64,000 nt of DNA from JACVRW01 sp963716215 (GCA_963716215.1 OY970298.1:620001-684000); one strand, 5' to 3'; numbered from the stretch's first letter, positions 41,640-50,822 are shown. Program-made: numbers and translations. Notes: generated from the sequence alone by a model not told the origin.

Positions 41640-42340
41640 CACGTGTCCTGGAAGCGGTAGCCCACGCCGCGCACGGTCAGGATCAGCTCCGGATGCTTGG
41701 GCTCGGTCTCGAGCTTCTCGCGCAGGTGGCGGATGTGCACGTCGATCGTGCGCGGGTCGCGGTAGGAGGAGTCGCCCCAGACGCGCTCGAGCAGCATCGT
41801 CCGGCTGAACACCCGGCCCGGGTTGCGCGCCAGCGCGGCGAGCACCTCGAACTCGACGTAGGTGAGGCGGACCGGCTCGTCGCGTGCCGTCACCTGGCGG
41901 CGCTCGAAGTCGATCGTGAGGTCGCCCTCGCGGATCGGCTCCTCGAACTGATCGTCGGGCTGGGCGAGCGCCGCGCGTCGCAGCACCGCCTTCACGCGGC
42001 TGCGGAACTCGCGCACCGAGAACGGCTTGGTGATGTAGTCGTCGGCGCCCAGCTCGAGGCCGAGGACCTTGTCGATCTCCTCGGTCTTGGCCGTGAGCAT
42101 GATGATCGGCACCGTGCTGCGCGCACGGATCTGGCGGCACACGTCGAAGCCGTCCTGCTTCGGCAACATCACGTCGAGCACGACCAAGTCGAAGCTGTCC
42201 TCGCGCAGCCGGTCGAGCGCCTCGCGGCCGTCCAGGGCGGGGACCACCTCGTACCCCTCCTTGCGCAGCGGATAGGTCAACAGCTTCTGGACCGAGAGCT
42301 CATCGTCCACTAGAAGGATCCGAGGTGCTGAAGCCGTCAC
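41639..42340 (-). CDS. OmpR/PhoB-family response regulator
   Basis: A 233-residue two-domain regulator. Receiver: acidic pair in ILLVDDELSVQKL, phospho-acceptor Asp in LVVLDVMLPKQDG, Thr in IIMLTAKTEE and Lys in DDYITKPFSVREF. The winged-helix effector (about 135-232) has VRLTYVEFEVLAALARNPGRV and TIDVHIRHLREKLE. GTG 42340 is nine bases or less from a TACAAT -10 on its strand. First gene of the regulator-kinase-protease operon. Confidence 0.94.
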   Translation of the reverse strand: MTASAPRILLVDDELSVQKLLTYPLRKEGYEVVPALDGREALDRLREDSFDLVVLDVMLPKQDGFDVCRQIRARSTVPIIMLTAKTEEIDKVLGLELGADDYITKPFSVREFRSRVKAVLRRAALAQPDDQFEEPIREGDLTIDFERRQVTARDEPVRLTYVEFEVLAALARNPGRVFSRTMLLERVWGDSSYRDPRTIDVHIRHLREKLETEPKHPELILTVRGVGYRFQDT

Positions 42341-42347
42341 CTTCGGA

Positions 42348-42357
42348 ATTGTAGGTT
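42348..42357. promoter_or_regulatory. overlapping divergent -10 elements (ATTGTAGGTT)
   Basis: The 24-bp gap between GTG 42340 (minus) and ATG 42365 (plus) contains minus-strand TACAAT (42348-42353) overlapping plus-strand TAGGTT (42352-42357), each seven bases from its start codon. There is no room for a leader in either direction. Predicted bidirectional leaderless promoter. Confidence 0.5.
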
Positions 42358-42364
42358 GAGGCCG

Positions 42365-44107
42365 ATGTTCGAGCCGCGCGTGTACAGAGCGGCGTTCATA
42401 CCGGCCCTGCTGGCGCTGGTATTGACGATGTTCTCGTTGCAGAGCCGCCCGCGCCCGGTGCCGCAGGGTTTGGCGGCCGACGTCCTGTTCGACGGGCGCG
42501 TCGCGGCAACCGAAGCGGGCCGCATCGCGGAGGCGGCGCCGGACCGCCGCGTCGGCCGCGCCGGCGATCGCCGCACCGCGGCGCGGGTCGCGCAGGCGCT
42601 CAGCAACAGCGGCTTCCGGGTCGATACGCAGCGGTTCACGCACGCGGGCCACGAGCTGTTGAACGTGATCGGCCGCCGCGCCGGCCGCCTGCGCAGCCAG
42701 ATCGTGATCGTGGCCGACCGCGACGCCTCGGCGATCCCGGAGGCCACTGGCAGCGCCTCCGACACCGCCGCGCTGATCGAGCTGGCGCGCGTGCTCGAAG
42801 GCCGCGCCACGCGCAAGACGCTCGTGCTGGCCTCGCTGGACGGCTCGACGCTGGGGGAGGTGGGCGCGAGCGAGCTGCTCTCCGAGCTTCCCGAGCCGGA
42901 GCTGGTGGACGGCGTGCTGGCGATGTCGGACCTGGGCTCGCCGACCCGGCGCGGCGCCCTCGTGCAGGCGTGGTCGACCGACGAGCGTCGCACCAGCATC
43001 AGCCTTCAGCGGACGGTCACGGAGTCGATCCGGCGCGAGCTCGGCGCCGCGCCCGCGTCCTCGGGCTCGCTCGGGCAGCTGGCCCGGCTCTCGTTCCCGA
43101 TCGGGATCGGGCCGCAGGGCGTGCTGCTCGAACAGGGCTACGACGCGCTGCGCATCGCCGGCTCCGGCGAGCTGCCGCCCGACGGCAGCGGCCCCGTGGA
43201 TGCGATCGACGAGGACCGCCTGGGCGCGCTCGGCCGCGCCACCCTGCGCACGGTCACGGCTCTCGACCGCGGGGCTCGACCGGAGCACGGGCCGGACAGC
43301 TACGTGACGGCGGTGAGCCAGGTGATGCCCGGCTGGGTGCTGTCGCTGCTGGCAGGGACGCTGCTGCTGCCAGCACTGGTCGCGGCGGTGGACGCCTTCG
43401 CGCGCGCCCGCCGGCAGCGCGTCGACGTGCTCCCCTGGCTGCGCTGGGTGGCGGCCTGGGTGGCGCCGTTCCTGGCAGGGCTGGCGATCGCGGAGCTGCT
43501 GGCGCTCGTCGGCGCCACCCCACCGCCTCCGCCCGCCCCGGTGCCGCCCGATGTGCTGCCGCTCGACGGCGGGGCGCTGGGCGTGCTCCTCGGTGTGGCC
43601 GTCGGGATGGCACTGGCGCTCGTGCTCGCCCGCTACCTGGCGGCGCGGCCGGACGCCCGCCTGGCCCGGCCCGAGCCCCCGGGCGCGGCCGTTGCGCTCG
43701 CGCTCGTGGCCACCGTCGCCGCCCTCCTGCTCTGGCTCGCCAACCCGTACGCCGGTCTGCTGGCGGTGCCGGCCGCCCACCTCTGGGTGCTGGTGCTGCT
43801 GACCGACGTCCAGCCGAACCGGCGCATCCGCGCCCTGCTGCTGGCGCTCGGAGCGCTGCCCGCGCTACTGGTCGCCGTCTACTACCTGTTCGCACTGTCG
43901 ATGGACCCGCTCACCGGGGCCTGGTACCTGCTGCTGCTCGTGACCGGCCACACCGTGGGCCTGCTCACGGCGCTGGTCGGCTGCGTGATGTTGGGGGCGC
44001 TGTGCGGCGCGGCCGAGCTGGTCTACCGCTCGCCGGCCACAACCGAGGAGCCGCCGGAGACGGCGGGGCCGACGCCGCTGGGCCCCGGGTTCGCGCTCCG
44101 CAGGTAG
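42365..44107 (+). CDS. M28-like membrane protein with degenerate active site
   Basis: About 580 residues: one N-terminal helix, an extracytoplasmic domain (about 55-300) with the M28 zinc-aminopeptidase fold (RTAARVAQALSNSGFRVDTQ, SASDTAALIELARVLEG), and around eight C-terminal helices. The zinc ligands seem lost: the AH-D position reads ADRDAS, the GADDNAS position reads GSASDTA and the Glu-Glu pair reads DGSTLGEVG. It is likely a non-catalytic relative with a membrane role. ATG 42365 is preferred over TTG 42356 because of the TAGGTT box. Divergent from the two-component operon. Confidence 0.7.
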   Translation: MFEPRVYRAAFIPALLALVLTMFSLQSRPRPVPQGLAADVLFDGRVAATEAGRIAEAAPDRRVGRAGDRRTAARVAQALSNSGFRVDTQRFTHAGHELLNVIGRRAGRLRSQIVIVADRDASAIPEATGSASDTAALIELARVLEGRATRKTLVLASLDGSTLGEVGASELLSELPEPELVDGVLAMSDLGSPTRRGALVQAWSTDERRTSISLQRTVTESIRRELGAAPASSGSLGQLARLSFPIGIGPQGVLLEQGYDALRIAGSGELPPDGSGPVDAIDEDRLGALGRATLRTVTALDRGARPEHGPDSYVTAVSQVMPGWVLSLLAGTLLLPALVAAVDAFARARRQRVDVLPWLRWVAAWVAPFLAGLAIAELLALVGATPPPPPAPVPPDVLPLDGGALGVLLGVAVGMALALVLARYLAARPDARLARPEPPGAAVALALVATVAALLLWLANPYAGLLAVPAAHLWVLVLLTDVQPNRRIRALLLALGALPALLVAVYYLFALSMDPLTGAWYLLLLVTGHTVGLLTALVGCVMLGALCGAAELVYRSPATTEEPPETAGPTPLGPGFALRR

Positions 44108-44190
44108 TCCAGCACGCGCCGCTTGCGCTCGGCGCCAAGCCCGGGGCGGCCGATATCACCACAGACGGGCAGGCAGGAGGTACGTTTCCA

Positions 44191-44394
44191 ATGATGAGGA
44201 CTATGAGCAAGGACGCGCTCGCGCGGGCGATCGCGCGCGGGGACTACGTGGTCGACACGCACGCCGTGGCCGCCGCCATGATCCGCCGCGCCCGCGGCGG
44301 CCCGTCACTCGTGCTCGTAGCCCCGCAGCCCGTCGACCGGCCGGCCGTCCGCATCGAGCAGGACGAGCCCGCTCCCGGCGCCGACGTCGCCTAG
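44191..44394 (+). CDS. FlgM-like (anti-sigma-28 domain) small protein
   Basis: A 67-residue protein. The core KDALARAIARGDYVVDTHAVAAAMIRR resembles the C-terminal helices of FlgM, where a VDxxxIAxAI pattern contacts FliA. No flagellar gene is in the window, so the partner sigma factor is unknown. AGGAGG lies ten bases before ATG 44191, one of the strongest ribosome sites here, unlike the leaderless neighbours. Its last 90 bases overlap the end of thiL on the opposite strand. Could be an orphan anti-sigma factor. Confidence 0.6.
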   Translation: MMRTMSKDALARAIARGDYVVDTHAVAAAMIRRARGGPSLVLVAPQPVDRPAVRIEQDEPAPGADVA

Positions 44395-45213
44395 CCAGCT
44401 CACCGGAGCCGCTGCCGCTGCCGACTCGCGCCGGTCTGGGGCGATCGTGAACAGCAGCTCGTAGTCGTCGCCGCCGACGGCGGCCTCGGTCGCCTCGACG
44501 CCCTCGGCGCAGGGCAGCGCGTCCAGCCGCACGCGCAGCTCCACCCCGCTCGCCTGCGCCAGGTGTCCTGCGTCGGTGGCCAGCCCGTCGCTTAGATCGA
44601 TCATCGCGGCGGCGCCGGCGGCCGCCAGGGCGCGTCCCTCGCGCAGGCGCGGTTGCGGGCGCAGATGGCGGCGGATCAGGCCGGCCGGTTCGCGCCGCCC
44701 GGCCTCGAGCAGTCGCCGACCCGCCTCCGACCCGCCCAGCTCGCCGGTCACGCCGACCAGCTCCCCGGGGCTCGCGCCGTCGCGCCCGATCACCTCCTCC
44801 TCGCGATCGGCCCAGCCCGTGACCGCCGCCGTAACGGTCAGCGCCGGCCCGGCCACCACGTCGCCACCCGCGATCGTGAAGCCGGTGTCGGCGGCGAGCT
44901 CCTCCATCGCGCCGATCAACTCGAGCCCGTCCGCGAATCCAGCCGGGAGCACGAGCGAGACGTAGGCCTCCCCCGGCTCGGCGCCCATGGCGGCGATGTC
45001 CGAGACGGCGGTGGCCAGGGCCTTCCAGCCCACGTCCGCCGCCGTGTGGGTCTCCAGGGAGAAGTGCACGCCGTCCACGACCGTGTCGATCGAAGTCACC
45101 GCCAGCGGCCGTGCGCGCACGACCGCCGCGTCGTCGCCGGTCCAGCGCACCATGCGTCCGCCGCGGTCGGTGAGCGCCGCCTGGATCGCACGGATCAGGT
45201 CGAGCTCGGGCAA
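44305..45213 (-). CDS. thiL: thiamine-monophosphate kinase
   Basis: A 302-residue enzyme forming thiamine diphosphate, the cofactor of the E1 subunits encoded at 22-24 kb. Blocks: GDDAAVVRARPLAVTSIDTVVDGVHF with the metal Asp pair, DIAAMGAEPGEAYVSLVLP, GGDVVAGPALTVTAAVTGW and MIDLSDGLATDAGHLA. TTG 45213 appears the start; no ATG/GTG fits better. Lies 15 bases after the penicillin-binding protein gene on the same strand. No TPP riboswitch is seen. Confidence 0.92.
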   Translation of the reverse strand: MPELDLIRAIQAALTDRGGRMVRWTGDDAAVVRARPLAVTSIDTVVDGVHFSLETHTAADVGWKALATAVSDIAAMGAEPGEAYVSLVLPAGFADGLELIGAMEELAADTGFTIAGGDVVAGPALTVTAAVTGWADREEEVIGRDGASPGELVGVTGELGGSEAGRRLLEAGRREPAGLIRRHLRPQPRLREGRALAAAGAAAMIDLSDGLATDAGHLAQASGVELRVRLDALPCAEGVEATEAAVGGDDYELLFTIAPDRRESAAAAAPVSWLGDVGAGSGLVLLDADGRPVDGLRGYEHE

Positions 45214-45227
45214 CGCGCCCCGGGCCG

Positions 45228-47351
45228 CTACTGGCCGTCGGGCGCGGCGCCCGGATCCGGCGCGGTGCCGTCGGTCGGAGGCGCCTCCGGAGGCACGGCC
45301 ACGTCCGGCGGGTTCTGCGGTGCCTCCTCGTAGTAGTCCGGGTCGAACGACTCGCCGCCGGTCCCGGTGCCACCACTGTCGTCCTCGTCCTCGCCGTCCT
45401 CCTCGCCGTAGGCGGGTACCACGGGCTTGCCGGTGGCCGCGTACTTGCCGAAGAAGGGGCGGAACTCGGCGGGCTGCTCGGGGAGGGGGAAGTCATCGCA
45501 GTCCTCGCCGTGCGCGGGCACCATGAACGCGTGCCAGACCGGCGCGGCGAAGGTCCCGCCCTGGGCGCCCGGCATCGCGACGCCGGCGTCCGGGTAGCCG
45601 ACCCAGACAGCCGCGGAGAGGTGCGGCGTGTAGCCCACGAACCAGGCGTCCTTGGCCTCGTCGGTGGTGCCGGTCTTGCCGGCGGCGGGGCAGCCGTAGT
45701 TGGCGGCCGTACCCGTGCCGCCCTGGACGTTCATCTCGAGGATGCGCGTGACCTCGGCGGCCTGGCCGTCGGTCAGCACGCGCTTGCCCTCGGACCCGGC
45801 GAGGTTCTCGCTCTTGCCGTCGGGGAACACGACGCGCTCGATGCCGGTCGGGCGGTGGCGCACGCCGCCGCTGGCGAGCGTGGCGTAGGCGCCGGCCATC
45901 TCGAGCGTGGTCACCCCGCGCGTGAGCCCGCCGAGGCCCTCGGCCGGGTAGCAGTCGAGCTTCGTGGTGATGCCGAGCAACTTGGCGGTCTCGCACACCG
46001 CCTTCGGCCCGATGTCGAGGATCAGCTGGGCGTACACGGTGTTGTCGGATGAGAGCGTGGCGCGGGTGAGGCTGACCGTGCCGCTGTAGCTGTTGCCGAA
46101 CGTCTTGACCTCCCACTTCCCGTAGGCGGGGTCGTCGATGTTCAGCGGCTTGGAGGCGTAGGTGGTCGAGTCCGGATCGATGCCCTTGCGGATCGCTGCG
46201 GTCAGCACGAACGTCTTGAACGCCGAGCCGGGCTGGCGGTGCCCCTGGGCGGCGAGATTGAAGCGGCGGTCGCCGTAGGTGCCGCTCGACGCCATCGCCC
46301 TGATCTTCCCGTTGGCGGGGTCGATCGCGACGATCGCGGAGCTCGGCCCGGCGGGATCGCCGTAGTAGGAGTTGATCGCGTCGCGCGCGACGTCCTGCAT
46401 CTTCGGGTTGATCGTCGTGTGGATGCGCAGGCCGCCGCGGCGCACCACGCCGACGCCGTAGCGCTCGATCAGCTGCTCCTGCACGTAGTCGAAGAAGTAG
46501 GGCTCGCGCCGTTGCACGTAGCGGCGGCCGCGCTTGAGCTCCAGGTCGGAAGCCGCGGCCTCCTCGTACTCGAAGCGGGAGATGTACCCGTTGTCGAGCA
46601 TCTTCTTCAGCACCTCGTTGCGCCGCTCGACCGCTGCCTGGGGGTTGCGGAACGGGTTGTACTGGGAGGGCGCCTGCGTCAGCCCGGCGAGCAGCGCGGA
46701 CTCGGGCAGGTCGAGCTTGCTCGCGTGCTTGTCGAAGAAGGTCACCGCCGCCGCCTCGGCGCCGATGGCGGTGCGTCCCTCGACCGTGCCGTACGGAACC
46801 GAGTTCAGGTAGTTGTGGAGGATCCAGGTCTTGGAGTGCTCCTCCTCGAGCTCGGACGCCAGCTTGGCCTCGCGGATCTTGCGGGCGAAGTTGCGCTTCG
46901 GGTCCTTGATGTACAGCGCGCGGACGAGCTGCTGCGTGAGCGTCGAGCCACCCTGCACGGTCTCGCCCGACTCGAGGTTCTTGATGCCGGCGCGCACGAT
47001 CGCGCTGAGGTCGACGCCCTTGTGCTTGTAGAAGCGCTCGTCCTCGATGGCCACGGTGGCGCGACGCAGGTCCGTGGGGATGTCGCTCCACGGGATCACC
47101 CGTCGCAGGATGTCCGACTGCACGAAGCCGAGGCGCGAGCCGTCGGCGGCGTAGACCACCGAAATCTGGCCCTTGTCGACCGGCTTGAGCTCGCCGAGGT
47201 CGGGCGCGGTGGACGCGATCGCTAGCACGTACCCGGCCGCCGAGAGAACGGCGATCACGCAGACGGTGGCGATCACACCGACCGCGAGCAGCGCGCTGCT
47301 GCGACCGCCGTGGTGCTTACGCCTCCTTGATTTTCGGGCCCGGTAACTCAT
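45228..47351 (-). CDS. class A penicillin-binding protein (PBP1A type)
   Basis: A 707-residue bifunctional peptidoglycan synthase. One N-terminal membrane helix follows a basic cytosolic stretch; the GT51 glycosyltransferase domain (about 75-250) has IEDERFYKHKGVDLSA and GGSTLTQQLVRALY; the transpeptidase domain (about 330-600) has the Ser in QPGSAFKTFVL, the SSDN motif and AGKTGTTDEAKDAWFVG. The last 90 residues are acidic and proline-rich (EEDGEDEDDSGGTG). ATG 47351 starts MSYRARKS. Precedes thiL by 14 bases. Confidence 0.94.
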   Translation of the reverse strand: MSYRARKSRRRKHHGGRSSALLAVGVIATVCVIAVLSAAGYVLAIASTAPDLGELKPVDKGQISVVYAADGSRLGFVQSDILRRVIPWSDIPTDLRRATVAIEDERFYKHKGVDLSAIVRAGIKNLESGETVQGGSTLTQQLVRALYIKDPKRNFARKIREAKLASELEEEHSKTWILHNYLNSVPYGTVEGRTAIGAEAAAVTFFDKHASKLDLPESALLAGLTQAPSQYNPFRNPQAAVERRNEVLKKMLDNGYISRFEYEEAAASDLELKRGRRYVQRREPYFFDYVQEQLIERYGVGVVRRGGLRIHTTINPKMQDVARDAINSYYGDPAGPSSAIVAIDPANGKIRAMASSGTYGDRRFNLAAQGHRQPGSAFKTFVLTAAIRKGIDPDSTTYASKPLNIDDPAYGKWEVKTFGNSYSGTVSLTRATLSSDNTVYAQLILDIGPKAVCETAKLLGITTKLDCYPAEGLGGLTRGVTTLEMAGAYATLASGGVRHRPTGIERVVFPDGKSENLAGSEGKRVLTDGQAAEVTRILEMNVQGGTGTAANYGCPAAGKTGTTDEAKDAWFVGYTPHLSAAVWVGYPDAGVAMPGAQGGTFAAPVWHAFMVPAHGEDCDDFPLPEQPAEFRPFFGKYAATGKPVVPAYGEEDGEDEDDSGGTGTGGESFDPDYYEEAPQNPPDVAVPPEAPPTDGTAPDPGAAPDGQ

Positions 47352-47364
47352 GGTGGGTGGCCGA

Positions 47365-48156
47365 TCAGGAGGCCTCGACTGAGGATAGACCGTGCTCGCG
47401 GAGCAGCCGCAGCCAGCGGCGCCGCAGCTCGGCGCTGGCCGCACCCCGGTCGCGCGGGCTCTCGGTCCAGCTGGTGGCGCTGAGGCGCACGCCTTCCTTG
47501 TCCACCTCGGCCACCGTGGCCGAGATCCCGGCCTCCTCGTCCTCGATCAGCTCGATCGCGCGATCGAGATCGGCGTCCGGCGCCAGCCAGACCGACACCT
47601 CCACCTGAACGCGCGGGTCGAGGATCGTGTGGTTGGCGATCGAGCTCTGGGCCAGGCGCTCGTTGGGCACGATCAGGCGCCTGCCGTCGTCGAGCCGGAT
47701 GTACGTGTAGCTGAGCTTCACGTCCTCCACCTCGCCGGTCTGCTCCTCGAAGGTGACGAGGTCGCCGATGCGGATCGGCTGGGTGATCGCGAGCAGGATC
47801 CCCGCGATCCCGTTGGCCAGCGTCTGGCGAGCCGCGAAGCCGACCACCAGGCCGAGCACGGCGGACGAGGCGAGGATGCCGGTTGCGACTCGGCTCACCG
47901 CGGGGATCTGGGCGGCGGCCAGCGCGATCCCGATCAGGACGATCCCGGCGAAGATCAGCCGCCGAACTAGTCGCAGCCGGGTCGTCGCCACGGGCGACAG
48001 GTCCCCGCCGGCGACTGCGACCGTGAGCTTCTTGCCGCGGCGCGACAGGGCGCGGTCGACCAGCTCGGCGATCATGAACGCGACGGCGATGTACGCACCG
48101 GCTGCGATCCAGTCGCTCGTCTCGACGGCTGCTGTGTAGAACGTGGCTTCCGGCAT
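47365..48156 (-). CDS. small-conductance mechanosensitive channel (MscS family)
   Basis: A 263-residue channel with three helices in the first 110 residues and the pore-lining segment LGLVVGFAARQTLANGIAGILLAI, then the beta domain with QPIRIGDLVTFEEQTGEVEDVKL and TYIRLDDGRRLIVPNERLAQS. It opens on hypo-osmotic shock to release solutes such as trehalose. ATG 48156 has TAGCGT eight bases upstream. Its end is 14 bases from the PBP gene start. Confidence 0.9.
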   Translation of the reverse strand: MPEATFYTAAVETSDWIAAGAYIAVAFMIAELVDRALSRRGKKLTVAVAGGDLSPVATTRLRLVRRLIFAGIVLIGIALAAAQIPAVSRVATGILASSAVLGLVVGFAARQTLANGIAGILLAITQPIRIGDLVTFEEQTGEVEDVKLSYTYIRLDDGRRLIVPNERLAQSSIANHTILDPRVQVEVSVWLAPDADLDRAIELIEDEEAGISATVAEVDKEGVRLSATSWTESPRDRGAASAELRRRWLRLLREHGLSSVEAS

Positions 48157-48272
48157 GGCTTTTGACGCTACCTGCGTGGCCGCGCGCGTACTCGCCGCGG
48201 GCCCGCGGTCCTCCCTGGGCCTGTTCGCCGCGTTGCTCCGCGGTCCTGCGGGTGCCTGTCACGCTTCCCGGC

Positions 48273-48932
48273 GTGGTCGTCCTCCTCGACGCGCTCGGGA
48301 CGCTGGTCGAGCTGCAGCCCCCGGCGCCGCGGCTGCGACGCCTGCTCGCCGAGCGTGGCTTCGAGGTCGACGACGAGCGGGCCGCCGCCGGCTTCGTGGC
48401 GGAGATCTCCTACTACCTCGGCCATCACCTCGAAGGGTCGTCGCGCGAGCGCCTCGACGATCTGCGCGACCGCTGTGCAACGGCGATGCTGGAGGCGCTC
48501 GATGTTTCGGGCCTTGACCATCGCACCGCGCGCGCGGCGATGCTGGGGTCGCTCGAGTTCACGCCGTTCCCGGACGTGCTGCCGGCCCTGGCCGCGCTGC
48601 GCTCGCGCGGGCACGTGCTCGTAGTCGTCAGCAACTGGGACTGCTCGCTGCCCGACTGGCTCGGGCCGGTGGGGGTGCTCGATCACGTCGAGGCGGTGGT
48701 GACCTCGGCCGAGGTGGGCGTGGCCAAGCCGGGCCGGGAGGTCTTCGAGCGGGCGCTCGCGGTGGCGGGCGCGGCTCCGGAAGCGGCCGTGCACGTGGGC
48801 GATTCGCTCGAGAACGACGTGGCGGGCGCAAGCGGAGCGGGTATCCGCGCGGTTCTGGTGGCTCGCGACGGCTCTGCTCCGGCCGGGGTCGAAGCGATCC
48901 GCTCGCTCGCCGAGCTGCCCGCCCTACTCTGA
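48273..48932 (+). CDS. HAD-superfamily hydrolase
   Basis: About 219 residues. Motif I is LLDALGTLVEL (second Asp of DxD replaced by Ala, so the usual D-x-D reads D-A-L, atypical), motif II VVVSNWD, the motif III lysine in GVAKPGREVFERAL and motif IV GDSLENDVAGASGAGI. Substrate unknown. GTG 48273 puts motif I at residue 6; GTG 48252 is an alternative start. It is followed five bases later by the CPBP gene. Confidence 0.78.
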   Translation: MVVLLDALGTLVELQPPAPRLRRLLAERGFEVDDERAAAGFVAEISYYLGHHLEGSSRERLDDLRDRCATAMLEALDVSGLDHRTARAAMLGSLEFTPFPDVLPALAALRSRGHVLVVVSNWDCSLPDWLGPVGVLDHVEAVVTSAEVGVAKPGREVFERALAVAGAAPEAAVHVGDSLENDVAGASGAGIRAVLVARDGSAPAGVEAIRSLAELPALL

Positions 48933-48937
48933 GGGCC

Positions 48938-49759
48938 ATGCGGACCGCCGTCCCCCCGCCGCCGACGCCGCCGGAGCTCCCCGAGGAGGCGCGCCCGCGC
49001 TGGCCGTGGTGGTTCGGGCCGCTCGGCTTCCTCGCGGGCGCGATCACGGGGTTCATCACGGCGGGCATCATGTGGGCGATCCTGGGGGTGGACGACCCCA
49101 CGGACTCCGCTGGCGCGATCGTGGCCGGCACGGTCCTGCTCGACGGCTCGCTGGTAGGGGCCGCGCTGCTGTTCGCCTCGTTCGTGCGCCGGCCGCGCGC
49201 GTGGCACTTCGGCCTGCGCCGCACCCGCTTCTGGCCGGCGGTCGGCTGGGCCGCGCTCGGGATCCTCACCTTCTACGTGTTCGCGGCGATCTACACGGTC
49301 GTGGTCGACCCGAACGTGGAGCAGTCGGTGGCGGAGGATCTGGGCGCCGACGACAGCTCATTCGGCCTCATCGCGGCGGGGTTCATGATCATCTGCGTGG
49401 CGCCGTTCGCGGAGGAGTTCTTCTTCCGCGGGTTCTTCTACGGCGCGCTGCGCACCAAGTTCTCGATCGCCGTGGCGGCGGTGATCGACGGGGTGCTGTT
49501 CGGCCTGATCCACTTCGAGGGCGGCGAGGACGGGCTGCTGATCGTGCCGCCCCTGGCGGTCCTGGGGGTGGTGTTCTGCCTCGTGTACGAGCGCACGCGC
49601 TCGCTCTACCCGGTGATCGCGCTGCATTCGATCAACAACTCGATCGCCTATGCCGCTCAGGCCGACGGCGGCGCGGTTGCCGCCGTGCTGGGACCGTTGA
49701 TGCTGCTCGCGTGCGTGGTCGCCCCGCGACTCCAGCGACCGGCGCCGTCACCGGTGTAG
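48938..49759 (+). CDS. CPBP family intramembrane metalloprotease
   Basis: A 273-residue protein with about seven helices after a proline-rich N-terminus. Catalytic residues of the Rce1/CAAX-protease-like family are visible: Glu-Glu-x3-Arg in FAEEFFFRGFFYGAL, the His in GLIHFEGGED and the second His in VIALHSINNSIAYA. Such proteins mature peptides or act in immunity. ATG 48938 closely follows the HAD gene and may be co-transcribed. Confidence 0.85.
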   Translation: MRTAVPPPPTPPELPEEARPRWPWWFGPLGFLAGAITGFITAGIMWAILGVDDPTDSAGAIVAGTVLLDGSLVGAALLFASFVRRPRAWHFGLRRTRFWPAVGWAALGILTFYVFAAIYTVVVDPNVEQSVAEDLGADDSSFGLIAAGFMIICVAPFAEEFFFRGFFYGALRTKFSIAVAAVIDGVLFGLIHFEGGEDGLLIVPPLAVLGVVFCLVYERTRSLYPVIALHSINNSIAYAAQADGGAVAAVLGPLMLLACVVAPRLQRPAPSPV

Positions 49760-49822
49760 CCGATGCTCACGATCAGGAGCCGACCGGTCGATATGGACGC
49801 TATGCATGGCATAGTGAGCGCC

Positions 49823-50792
49823 GTGAAAGCGCGTCTCCTGGTCCCAGTCGCAGTCCTCTCGGCCTCGCTCGTCGCCACACCGGCGCTCGCGCAGACCCCG
49901 CCGCCGGTGCCGTTGCCGCCACCGCTCGCGGGCGTCGCCTCCTACAAGATCCACTCCGGACAGGCCACGAAGAAGATGCGCTACTTCGCGCCGTCGCAGC
50001 TGGTCGTGGTCCGCGGGCGCGTGAAGCCCGCCGTGGCCGGCGAGGTACTCACGCTCTACGCGATCCGCGGCAAGAAGGCGAGCAAGACCGTGCGGCGCAA
50101 GGTCAAGGCCGGCGGGCGATTCGAGTTCCGCTTCAAGGTGGGCGGTCCCGGGCAGCTGCGGATCGTGATCAAGCACGCGGCCTCCGCGAGGCAGGCGGAG
50201 TTCCGGACCAAGGACACGCCGATCACGGTGGTCGACTGGCGCGCCGGCGCGGGCGAGCGTGGGGTGAAGGTGCTGCTGCTCCAGCGCGCGCTGCTCTCGC
50301 AGGGCTACGCCACGCCCGGTCACCGGCTACTACGACGACGGCACTGCCCGCGCAGTGCTGGCGTTCCGCAAGGCCAACGAGCTGGGCCGCGACGGCTACG
50401 CGATCAGCGAGGTGTACGGGAAGCTGCTGCGCAAGCAGGGCGCCTACAAGTTGCGCTATCCGAAGGCCGGGAAGCACGTGGAGTTCGACTGGTCGCGCCA
50501 AGTGCTGGTGCTGGCCAAGGGCGGCAAGCCCTACCGCACCTACCACACGTCTTCGGGAGCGCCCGCGACGCCGACCGTCTTCGGGACCTACCACTTCTAC
50601 CTGCAGACGCCCGGCACGAACGCGAAGGGCATGGTCGACTCCTCGTACTTCATTCGCGGCTACGCAATCCACGGCTACGCCTCGGTGCCGGCTTACCCGG
50701 CCAGCCACGGCTGCCTGCGGGTGCCGATCCCGAACGCGCTGCAGATCTACAACTGGGTCGACATCGGCGACCCGATCTACCTGTACGAGTAG
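49823..50792 (+). pseudogene. L,D-transpeptidase (YkuD) with peptidoglycan-binding domain, frameshifted
   Basis: Secreted cell-wall cross-linking enzyme. Signal peptide (KARLLVPVAVLSASLVATPALA), a beta-sandwich region (about 45-125), a peptidoglycan-binding domain and the YkuD domain with YAIHGYASVPAYPASHGCLRVP, including the catalytic Cys. At about 50318-50322 one extra base (CCCGGTC where CCCGTC is expected) shifts the frame in the middle of the binding domain; before and after it both parts are well conserved. Corrected length about 322 residues. The start is ambiguous (GTG 49823, GTG 49814, ATG 49793). Error in the sequence is more likely than decay. Confidence 0.82.
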
Positions 50793-50822
50793 CGCCGCCG
50801 GCCCGGCCCGGGCCCCGCGTGG

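Noticed and set aside
44305..45227. TPP riboswitch before thiL
   Set aside because: The gap upstream of thiL is 14 bases; no thi-box sequence can fit.
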